Assembly (NCBI GenBank): GCA_032622095.1 | Contig: CP136066.1 | Coordinates: 41,741,835-41,805,834 of the forward strand | Reading direction: 5' to 3' | Source of the DNA: Siphonodentalium dalli | Taxonomy: Eukaryota > Mollusca > Scaphopoda > Gadilida > Siphonodentaliidae | DNA: 64,000 nt | In this document: positions 12,059 through 18,900 of the stretch, in pieces | How positions within the stretch are numbered: the stretch's first letter is position 1 | How the letters are laid out: the number at the start of each line of letters is the position of its first letter | Notes under the pieces: generated by a model | Told to the model about the DNA's origin: nothing | Databases searched by the model: none | The model's input: the letters and a program-made list of their open reading frames with translations, nothing else | Program-made: the position numbers and the translations under genes

Positions 12059-12102
12059 CCCTTTCGTGACGGGAGCTTCCTGAATTTTTGCGAAAACCCT
12101 GT

Positions 12103-12180
12103 GCCAATGCATTCTCTTATATATGCGAGTCGACCATAGGTCGCCTCGCTTATATAAGAGAAATTATAGAATGCATTGGC
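12103..12180. repeat. 69-bp palindrome module, left (with 8-bp insertion)
   Basis: Arms GCCAATGCATTCTCTTATAT...and its complement meet at CGACC-ATA-GGTCG. The right half carries a small insertion (gaaattata) before atgcattggc. See also 18373, 22191, 22403, 30118, 30504, 46108, 59843 and 59990. Confidence 0.85.
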
Positions 12181-12260
12181 CTAGCAAATTTTATATTATT
12201 TTTTATAATTGTTAAAGAATTTAAGAAAAAAATGATAAAAAATGCTAAAGAATGTAAGAA

Positions 12261-12462
12261 ATAATGCACCCAGGGCCGATAAGGTTCGGGGTGATTTATG
12301 TGGTTCTTTGATCCTGTCATCCGGCAGACATTCCGGATTTTCGGTACGATCCGTTCCGTATCGGCCGAACTTAAAAGTCCGCATTTTACATCCGCCCGGA
12401 ATGCTGCCTCCTTCCGGTAACTGAAAAAAGCAATTCACTCTTGAATTATACGCATCGCGCTC
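12261..12462 (+). repeat. Split direct repeat A1
   Basis: 202 bp from ATAATGCACCCAGGGCC to ACGCATCGCGCTC, identical by eye to A2 at 17046-17247. Confidence 0.93.
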
Positions 12463-12657
12463 GGTTGTGTCGTCAATTCCTATCTGTTTCCATCCGTCAC
12501 CGTGTTTCTTCACCAGCCTTCATTTATTCGTCTATCATCTTGTTCCTTGTGCGCTCTGTCTGCGTCCTGTTCCGTCGGCGTTACCTATTTTCGTGGGTCG
12601 TGCACGTGTTTTTCCCTGTTTGTGTTTGTCGTTCGGTGGCATTCCCGTATTTCTCCT

Positions 12658-13304
12658 ATGGTTCGTACAGGATCTCGCGGTCGGGCCCGCGACCGTTCGT
12701 CTCGTAGCAGTCGCCAGGATGCGTCTGCCAGCTCGTCTCGTGCTGGTCCTGCTTCCAGTGGCCGTGTTAGGCCTTCTTCTCGGGTTTTCGGCCAGTGTGT
12801 CATCTGTGGCTGATTCACGGGTGCGCTGCCGTGGTCAGCATTCGCGTGGCAGGCCTGCTCGTGGCTCTGGACGGGGATGCCACGCCTCTCGTGGCCGGAT
12901 TTCCCATTCTCGTGGCCGCGATCCTGTTCGTCAGCCTCGTTGTCGGCCCAGTCGCCAGGCTCGTCGCCGACAGGACGTTTTCTGCGCTATGAATCCAGGT
13001 CACCACTAGCGTCTCCTTTGTCGTCCTGTCCCCGCCGCAGTTCTGATGACAGCTCCACTTCTCTCCGCCGCCGCGAGGATTCCCGTGTGGCTTCAGTGAT
13101 AAACCGACCGAACGCTCCGGCAAGAGACAGAACTGATCCGGGTAATGCCTTATTTAGCTTTCCATCCTCGCTGGTCTCCCCTTGGGACGCCCCCTTGCCG
13201 ATTCCTACGGCGGCAGATGGCCTTGGCTCTCACGTTTCCCGATCTTCGCGACAAAATTTTCTGGGGGCGTCGTGCTTCCGGGCGAATCCGTGTTGCGCCC
13301 AAGG
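12658..13304 (+). pseudogene. Gag-like ORF1 region of the Ngaro element
   Basis: An ATG at 12658 opens MVRTGSRGRARDRSSRSS, an Arg/Ser-rich basic stretch that stops at 12811-12813. Basic RG-rich coding continues in another frame to 13009 (RGRPARGSGRG...RQARRRQDVF). A third segment from about 13095 to 13303, in the frame of the RT, ends FPDLRDKIFWGRRASGRIRV. The frame changes imply frameshifts in what was probably one nucleic-acid-binding Gag ORF reading into Pol. The last segment and the RT are in register across the 13306-13810 insertion, which is the best evidence that it is coding. Confidence 0.5.
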
Positions 13305-13305
13305 C

Positions 13306-13810
13306 TTAAAATAAGTGGTCTGATATGGCCAATTGTCAGACACCAAATTCAAATTTTTATAGGTTGTCAGGCTCTGCTTTGAAACTGTCTGACATAATGT
13401 CTGGTTGAGAAATTGATGTATTTTTATGAAAATATCACTGGTAATGTGATATTTTGCAAAAATTTATAGAGCATGCTGTTAAATGAAATTGGATTGCATA
13501 ATTTATGGATCCAGTAACACCACTGGGATCAGAGCAATTGAAGACTTCTATAACCTTAGAATTGAAATCGGCAAGTATGTTTAATGTTGTCGAGGTGGGG
13601 CAGATTTGCATTAAAAAAAAAAAGAAGAAAAAAAAAAAAAAGTGATAATTGAGAAGAGGAACATCATTGGGGGATTATACATCATTATTAGTTTAAATTG
13701 GTATTATTATGGGTGATTAAAAAGACATGTCGGGCCTCATTTCGAAATGTCAGACCATGTCTGTTTGGTGCCTGACAAAATGTCAGATAGTCAACTAAAA
13801 ATTATTTTAA
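13306..13810. mobile_element. TTAA-flanked 0.5-kb insertion inside the Ngaro element
   Basis: A sharp AT-rich island sits within GC-rich coding DNA. It is bounded by cTTAAaataa (13305-13314) and ttatTTAAg (13802-13811), i.e. TTAA on both sides. Subterminal repeats agree: GTCAG.CACCAAA about 30-45 bp in from both ends, with several gtctgacat motifs between. Removing one TTAA plus the insert (501 bp, a multiple of three) puts ...GRIRVAPKA and ...VAPGGHAAP in the same register. A piggyBac-type MITE is the simplest reading. A poly(A) run lies at 13613-13641. Confidence 0.7.
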
Positions 13811-13813
13811 GGT

Positions 13814-14926
13814 TTGGTTGCGCCAGGCGGGCATGCTGCTCCAATAACGTCTGTTGACTCGTGGACCGATGCTTTTCTCATGCCGCAACCGCTGCCCATG
13901 GACAAGACTTTCGTCGCTCAGCCCGCGACGGTCGCCAGCCACGTCTACCAGCTCACCCCTTCCGCCATTAATCTTGTCTATTTGTGTTGGTGGCTTAGGA
14001 AGTACCCTCACCACCAAGCCGCGCGGGAACTCCGGTTCGGTTTTACTCGTGGTTTTTCCGCTCCATTATACTGGCCCGCGTATGCAACTGACGCTCCGAA
14101 CCTCATGTCTGCTCGTGACCGTCCCGAGGTCGTCCGGGAAAAGATCCTTAAGGAAGGTCGCATTGCTGGTCCTTTCTGCGCTCGTCCAATTCCATCGCTC
14201 CGCGTGTCGCCGCTTGGACTGGTGCCTAAACATGAACCCGACTCATTCCGTCGCATCCATCACCTCTCCTATCCGGCAGGCCAGTCGCTCAATGATCATA
14301 TTCCGCGCGAATTCACTGTCACATATACCAGTTTTGACGCTGCTGTTGCCACCATCCGGTCCCTTGGGACCGGGACATTGCTCGCGCGCAGGGATTTAGA
14401 GGCTGCATATCGTAATCTTCGCATCTACCCGGGCGATTTCGATCAACTTGGTTTTAAACTGGACGACATGTTTTATTTCGACAATTGCTTACCTTTCGGC
14501 TGCAGCGTGTCGTGCGCAACTTTTGAAAAATTCTCAACATTTTTGGAATGGGTTGTTAAGCAGCGGTCCGGCAACCCACACATCTTGTACTACTGCGATG
14601 ACTTCCTGTTCTGTGGTCCGCCAGCCACGTCCCAGGCCTCGGACAGTCTTGACATGTTTCATCGCGTTTGCTCTGGTCTTGGCGTACCTATTGCTCATGA
14701 TAAAACGGTCTCGCCCTCCTCGAAGCTCTGCTACCTTGGTCTCGAACTCGATACGTTGGCTAACGCGGTGCGTCTCCCTGCTGAGAAGCTCACAGCTATT
14801 CAGTCCACAATCTCTCTGGCTTTGCGCTGCCGTAAAATCTCGGTCGTGAACTACAGTCGCTCATTGGCTCATTACCATTTGCGTGCAAGGCGGTTCGTCC
14901 GGGCTGCCCAATTTGTCGTCGCCTGA
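13814..14926 (+). CDS. Ngaro reverse transcriptase (DIRS-type)
   Basis: A 370-codon open stretch; translation upstream is cut by the TTAA insertion, so no true start is present. Motifs in order: RAFT-like entry PLGLVPKHEPDSFRRIHHLS; first catalytic Asp in ARRDLEAAYRNL (Asp codon 14393-14395); NCLPFGCSVSCATFEKFS; the YxDD box ILYYCDDFLFCG (YCDD about 14591-14602); and a downstream KTVSPSSKLCYLGLELDT. These are typical of the RT of tyrosine-recombinase retrotransposons. The protein would copy element RNA into DNA. The ORF ends at a TGA (14924-14926) just after a frameshift: the frame reading LIDALQGFSKPNHKIRIT takes over at 14917, then coding returns to the RT frame by 14990. The RT core itself looks complete. 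Confidence 0.88.
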   Translation: MVAPGGHAAPITSVDSWTDAFLMPQPLPMDKTFVAQPATVASHVYQLTPSAINLVYLCWWLRKYPHHQAARELRFGFTRGFSAPLYWPAYATDAPNLMSARDRPEVVREKILKEGRIAGPFCARPIPSLRVSPLGLVPKHEPDSFRRIHHLSYPAGQSLNDHIPREFTVTYTSFDAAVATIRSLGTGTLLARRDLEAAYRNLRIYPGDFDQLGFKLDDMFYFDNCLPFGCSVSCATFEKFSTFLEWVVKQRSGNPHILYYCDDFLFCGPPATSQASDSLDMFHRVCSGLGVPIAHDKTVSPSSKLCYLGLELDTLANAVRLPAEKLTAIQSTISLALRCRKISVVNYSRSLAHYHLRARRFVRAAQFVVA

Positions 14927-15470
14927 TTGATGCCCTGCAGGGATTTTCTAAGCCGAATCACAAAATCCGAATTACTTCTGGCATGTGCCGATCTGGCCAC
15001 GTGGTTACAGTTCTTCACGTCATTCAATGGGATCTACCTTTTCCCTTCTGCGACCTGGCTCCATGATACCGACATCAATTTCCACATGGACGCTTGTGGT
15101 CAGTCCGGCGGCTTTGGCGCTTATTTCAACGGCCTTTGGGCTTTTGGCACGTGCCCCCTTCCTTGGCATGCTTTGGGCCTGACCCGCAATATGGGTGTCC
15201 TCGAGATGTTCCCCGTCTTAGTGGCATCAGCGTCTGGGGGCGTCGCCTCCGAAATCATCGCCTCCATTTACACTGTGATAACATTACCGTGGTCCGCGCC
15301 ATCTACTACCAAACTTCCAAATGCAAGCCGCTCATGGCCCTGTTGCGCCAGCTGGTCCTGCTGCTCCTGTCTCACAACATCTCCTTGCGTGCTTCATGGC
15401 TCGCGTCTCGTGATAATGCTCTCGCTGACAGCCTCTCTCGTTTCCAGATGAAACGTTTCCGTCAACTGGC
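14917..15470 (+). pseudogene. Ngaro connection and RNase H domain, frameshifted
   Basis: The segment resumes in the RT frame as ADLATWLQFFTSFNG. It carries the first RNase H Asp in HMDACGQSGGFGAYF, the Glu in NMGVLEMFPVL, then after a frameshift near 15215 the second Asp in LHCDNITVVRAI and the last Asp in SRDNALADSLSRFQ. The NALADSLSR signature is typical of DIRS/Ngaro RNase H. All four acidic positions survive. At least three frameshifts (about 14915, 14988, 15215) separate them, so no continuous protein can be made without correction. Confidence 0.8.
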
Positions 15471-15506
15471 GCTGTCCGCCGCCCGAACGCCAACACCATT
15501 TCCCAG

Positions 15507-15840
15507 GTGCCTGTGGACCTGCGTCGACATGTAACGCTGCTTTTGACGTCCTCCCGGGCGCCATATACTCACCGCACGTATCGCACCGCCATACAGGCTT
15601 ATCTCGTTTTCGCACACCGGCATCGCTTGGCCGTTTCCTGGCCGCTCCCGGAACACGCTGTCGTCGGGTTTATCGCGGGGCTTCATCGCTCCCGGCATTC
15701 TGCTTCAACCTTTTCCACCATTTCGTTCGGGTAGTGCTACCTATCTGGCGGATCTGGGCACCCCTTACCATGCCTTCCTACACCGGGGTCGTTGGCGTTC
15801 TGATGTTTGTCGTCGATTCATCCACTCAACATCTGCTTAG
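15507..15840 (+). pseudogene. Ngaro tyrosine recombinase with its core deleted
   Basis: The N-terminal SAM-like DNA-binding part is present (RAPYTHRTYRTAIQAYLVF...VVGFIAGLHRSRHSASTFST). At about 15718 the frame switches directly into the C-terminal tail FRSGSATYLADLGTPYHAFL followed by HRGRWRSDVCRRFIHSTSA and TAG at 15838-15840. The FRxGSAT and GRWRSD boxes are the end of the HxxR region and the His/Trp box. The roughly 100-150 residues that should lie between, with catalytic Arg I, are absent. The residue where the nucleophilic Tyr is expected is Phe (TTC). The enzyme would be inactive on three counts: deletion, frameshift and Phe. Confidence 0.75.
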
Positions 15841-15841
15841 T

Positions 15842-16411
15842 CTCGTTTCAGTAGCCAGTATCTGGGTCTTGGGTTCGTCCCACGTCTACTGGGCTCACCA
15901 GCGTGCTGTGCGGCGTCCTGTTGGCCAACATCTCCAGCTGTCCAGCCGCGGCGCTTCTGTTCGATGGATCTGCACTCGTGGGATGCTGTGGGGCGATTTC
16001 CACGCCCGTTCGCCCGGGAGCTCGCCGCTTGTCCGCCGTCTCGGCATCCTACCCACATCATCCAGCTTGGCTCGAACGACCTCACAGCCGGTGGGTACCG
16101 TGAATTACATGCCAATGTTAAGCGGGAACTTTCATATGTGCATGAATCGTTGCCTGACTGCACCCTTATTTGGTCACAAGTATTCCCGCGCCGCTATTGG
16201 CACAACGCCCATCGCCCGAGTATTGGTGCTCGCCAGCGCCGGGACTTTGTCTTACATCACGGGGGTCGTGGCATCAAGCGCCCAGCCATTTGCGCTTCGT
16301 TCAGATGGGAGCCATCTCTCCCCCGTCGGCAACAATATCTATCTGAATAGTCTCCGGGGCGCCCTGGAGACCTTCCTGGCATCTGACACTGTGGTTTTCC
16401 CGGTGGTTTAA
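15842..16411 (+). pseudogene. SGNH/GDSL-type hydrolase ORF of the Ngaro element, frameshifted twice
   Basis: Block I with the nucleophile is ASIWVLGSSHVYWAH (Ser about 15877), block II is VRWICTRGMLWGDF, both in the frame that ends at 16411. Block III HIIQLGSNDL is in the +1-shifted frame (15964 series), which continues through WSQVFPRRYW. The catalytic Asp/His block DGSHLSPVGNNIYLNSL is back in the first frame before TAA at 16409-16411. Two compensating frameshifts (about 16030 and 16270-16300) break the protein. SGNH hydrolase ORFs are known from some Ngaro elements; their role in the cycle is not established. It follows the YR stop almost directly. Confidence 0.78.
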
Positions 16412-16645
16412 CTGTTTCATTGCTGTAATTGGGTATGGAGCTCCTGGTTTGGGGGAGTGCTGCGCACTCTATGGCGGTCCTGCAGATGGTGGTAGTGGTA
16501 GTGTCGCCATAGCGTTATAACCTGTCTGGTAACTTTGATGGGTGGCTTATCAATAGTAGCTTAATATGTTTATGACTGCGCAGTCATCTTATGCTTATTC
16601 GAGAGTGCTCTCGAACTGTAGCCTGAGTGTAATATTCCAGGCCGT
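16412..16645. other. Ngaro 3' noncoding region before B1
   Basis: No ORF. Contains two small inverted repeats, gagtgctgcgcactc (16457-16471) and gagagtgctctcgaac. Transcript-end signals cannot be placed by eye. Confidence 0.5.
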
Positions 16646-17050
16646 TGCTTAGCCATAGGGAGTTGGGCTGTCCAGTGGTCTCTACTGCCATTCCTGCGTC
16701 GCACTCGTTGGGCTTCTCCCTGTTGGCCGTGTGTGCTTATTGCTTAGGGCGCCTCATAGCATTTCTTGGGCGCCGGCTCCGAATCGTACCTTAGCTCGTC
16801 GGGCCATGCTCATGCCTGCGCTGTACAGCAGTATTTCTTCAGCGTTCTCTGCTTCGGCTTCTCGTCAGAGCGAAGGCTCTGCTTAATTGGTTTTCCATGC
16901 GTATGGGCTATCTGCAGGACAAGCTTATAATGTTGCATTAAAGCTGAGATCATACCCCACTCATGTGTTGTCGTTTAAATATTCCGTGCAGTAGTGGCAG
17001 GGCTGTCACTGGTGGGGGTAGTGTCTCTTGGATCTGAGTGATCACATAAT
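16646..17050 (+). repeat. Split direct repeat B1
   Basis: 405 bp from TGCTTAGCCATAGGGAG to GAGTGATCACATAAT, identical by eye to B2, overlapping the first five bases of A2. Confidence 0.93.
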
Positions 17051-17247
17051 GCACCCAGGGCCGATAAGGTTCGGGGTGATTTATGTGGTTCTTTGATCCT
17101 GTCATCCGGCAGACATTCCGGATTTTCGGTACGATCCGTTCCGTATCGGCCGAACTTAAAAGTCCGCATTTTACATCCGCCCGGAATGCTGCCTCCTTCC
17201 GGTAACTGAAAAAAGCAATTCACTCTTGAATTATACGCATCGCGCTC
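17046..17247 (+). repeat. Split direct repeat A2
   Basis: 202 bp identical by eye to A1, directly abutting B1. Confidence 0.93.
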
Positions 17248-17475
17248 CCTCCCTCCCCCCTTGGAGCTCCATGCCCCGCTTTGTTCGGCGTCCCGAGTGG
17301 CACGCCATATTCATTGTTCTGTGATGCCTGTTTTGTTTTGGGCCTAGGGCCCTGTGTGTTTGCATCTCGTTGCTGCTGTTTGTTTTCCCTTTCAGGTGCT
17401 GTGTCATCAGTGCCATTGATCCAGCCTTGGTGCGTCCTGCAGGGGTAACTTTGGTGTTACCTGCCCATACCACGG
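17248..17475. other. Ngaro spacer between A2 and B2
   Basis: 228 bp unique to this position, starting with a pyrimidine run (cctccctcccccc). Comparable spacers between A2 and B2 occur in other split-repeat elements. Confidence 0.7.
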
Positions 17476-17880
17476 TGCTTAGCCATAGGGAGTTGGGCTG
17501 TCCAGTGGTCTCTACTGCCATTCCTGCGTCGCACTCGTTGGGCTTCTCCCTGTTGGCCGTGTGTGCTTATTGCTTAGGGCGCCTCATAGCATTTCTTGGG
17601 CGCCGGCTCCGAATCGTACCTTAGCTCGTCGGGCCATGCTCATGCCTGCGCTGTACAGCAGTATTTCTTCAGCGTTCTCTGCTTCGGCTTCTCGTCAGAG
17701 CGAAGGCTCTGCTTAATTGGTTTTCCATGCGTATGGGCTATCTGCAGGACAAGCTTATAATGTTGCATTAAAGCTGAGATCATACCCCACTCATGTGTTG
17801 TCGTTTAAATATTCCGTGCAGTAGTGGCAGGGCTGTCACTGGTGGGGGTAGTGTCTCTTGGATCTGAGTGATCACATAAT
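17476..17880 (+). repeat. Split direct repeat B2 and right end of Ngaro
   Basis: Identical by eye to B1. Ends CACATAAT and is followed at 17881 by minisatellite sequence gataaaa. Confidence 0.93.
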
Positions 17881-18362
17881 GATAAAAAAAATTATAAGAA
17901 AATTGTTAAAGAATGTAAGAAAAAATGATAAAAATTGAGAAAGAATGTAAGAAAAAATGATAAAATATGATAAAATTGTTAAAGAATGTTAGAAAAAATG
18001 ATAAAATTGTTAAAGAATATAAGAATAAAATGATAAAAAAATTGTTAAAGAATGTAAGGAAAAATGATAAAAATTGAGAAAGAATGTAAGAAAAAATGAT
18101 AAAACATGATAATGTAAGAAAAATGATAAAAAAAATGATAAAATTGTTAAAGAATATAAGAATAAAATGATAACAAAAAATTGTTAAAGAATGTAAGGAA
18201 AAATGATAAAAATTGAGAAAAGTAAGAAAAAATTATAAAAAAAATGATAAAATTGTTAAAGAATATAAGAACAAAATGATAAACAAAATTGTTATAGAAT
18301 GTAAGAAAAAATCAAAAAATATTATAAAAAATGTTAAAGAATGTAAAAAAAATATTGATAAA
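17881..18362. repeat. AT-rich minisatellite interior of the TIR element
   Basis: About 13-15 degenerate monomers of 30-36 bp around ttgttaaagaatgtaag followed by aaaaaatgataaaa. The left-hand remnant is at 12205-12264. The same monomer, inverted, fills 30171-30500, and shorter remnants lie in 22262-22400, 46177-46235 and 59912-59970. Confidence 0.85.
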
Positions 18363-18372
18363 AAATGATTAG

Positions 18373-18425
18373 GCCACAGCATTCTCCTATGGTTGACCTC
18401 GGCCATTTTAAGAGAATGCATTGGC
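18373..18425. repeat. Palindrome module, right variant of the 12059 element
   Basis: A shortened variant (cattctcctatggttgacctcggcc...aagagaatgcattggc) that recurs, inverted, at 30118-30170. Both copies of the element therefore share this derived form. Confidence 0.8.
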
Positions 18426-18479
18426 ACAGGGTCTTTAACGTTGCCCCGGCGCAGCTCCCGTCATGAAAGAGTTATTTAT

Positions 18480-18900
18480 TACATGTATGCATGTTCCTGA
18501 AAAACACACGTGTACCGTCCTGTCGTCTTGGGTGTGTCACATTCAGGGCCCGGAACCTACGTCACCAACCAAGTCTCTAACCCAAAGCGGTTTGATTTAA
18601 AATGCGTTTAAAACATAAATAAACGTTTATCTGGTTTTATAAACAAGTATATGAGCTGTGGAAATTCACAATGCACATTCAGAAATCAGTAATCTCAAAT
18701 CAGTAAACTCAAATTTATAACTTAAATTTACAAGGAAAATAGGTATCGATTGTGTCTAGATTTTTCAATAACTCTGCAACAAATATCTAACTCAACCACT
18801 GTTGAGTTCCAGATAGCAGATATCCGAAAGTCGGAAACATCACAGTTTGATGCCATAATTATGGCGGTTTACGCTCCAAAAATATACTTTAAGAGTTTCC
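18480..18900. repeat. Inverted-duplication arm segment (partners 29663-30070 and 28040-28080)
   Basis: Matches the reverse complement of the right arm through acatgtatgcatgttcctgaa, cattcagggcccggaacc, tacgtca.caa.caagtct and gagttccagat.gcagatatcc, then jumps the 28081-29662 insertion to tttgatgccataattatggc. Confidence 0.85.

Larger units (their letters stand above)
12261..17880 (+). mobile_element. Ngaro-type tyrosine-recombinase retrotransposon with split direct repeats
   Basis: The layout is A1 (12261-12462), internal region, B1 (16646-17050), A2 (17046-17247), a 228-bp spacer, then B2 (17476-17880). This A1-ORFs-B1A2-B2 order is the hallmark of Ngaro-class elements and differs from LTR and DIRS layouts. 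There is no target duplication: the flanks gtaagaaataat and gataaaa rejoin into one monomer of the surrounding minisatellite. The B1/A2 junction (cacataatgcaccc) is what joining the B2 end to the A1 start would give, as expected for a circular intermediate integrated by a recombinase. The GC-rich body contrasts with the AT-rich flanks. Coding order is a Gag-like region, RT, RNase H, YR remnant, SGNH hydrolase. Several frameshifts and an internal deletion make this copy nonautonomous. Confidence 0.93.
12059..18471. mobile_element. Older TIR element (nonautonomous), host of the Ngaro insertion
   Basis: Terminal inverted repeats are CCCTTTCGTGACGGGAGCT at 12059-12077 and its 17/19 match ending at 18471. 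Both sides are flanked by TTATTTAT (12051-12058, 18472-18479). That 8-bp direct repeat would fit a hAT-type target duplication. The related element at 41539-41728 is instead flanked by TTAA, so a 4-bp TTAN duplication extended by chance is also possible. Inside each TIR lies ACCCTGTGCCAATGC followed by a palindrome, and between them an AT-rich minisatellite. Without the Ngaro insert the element is about 0.8 kb. The same element lies at the matching place in the right arm (30071-33659), so it predates the duplication. Confidence 0.75.

Noticed and set aside
12467-13009. 180-codon plus-strand ORF overlapping the Ngaro Gag region
   Set aside because: The frame up to ~12820 is hydrophobic, GC-driven translation upstream of the Arg/Ser-rich start at 12658 in another frame. 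Only the later RG-rich part may be coding, as a frameshifted piece.
15837-16163. 108-codon minus-strand ORF in the Ngaro 3' region
   Set aside because: Antisense shadow of the SGNH hydrolase in GC-rich DNA.
16975-17223. Minus-strand ORF repeated at 12196-12513
   Set aside because: Appears twice only because A1 and A2 are copies; lies in noncoding split repeats.
12261-17880. LTR retrotransposon reading of the repeated ends
   Set aside because: Repeats are split and interleaved (A1...B1A2...B2), there is no target duplication, no integrase or protease motif, and YR and SGNH remnants are present.
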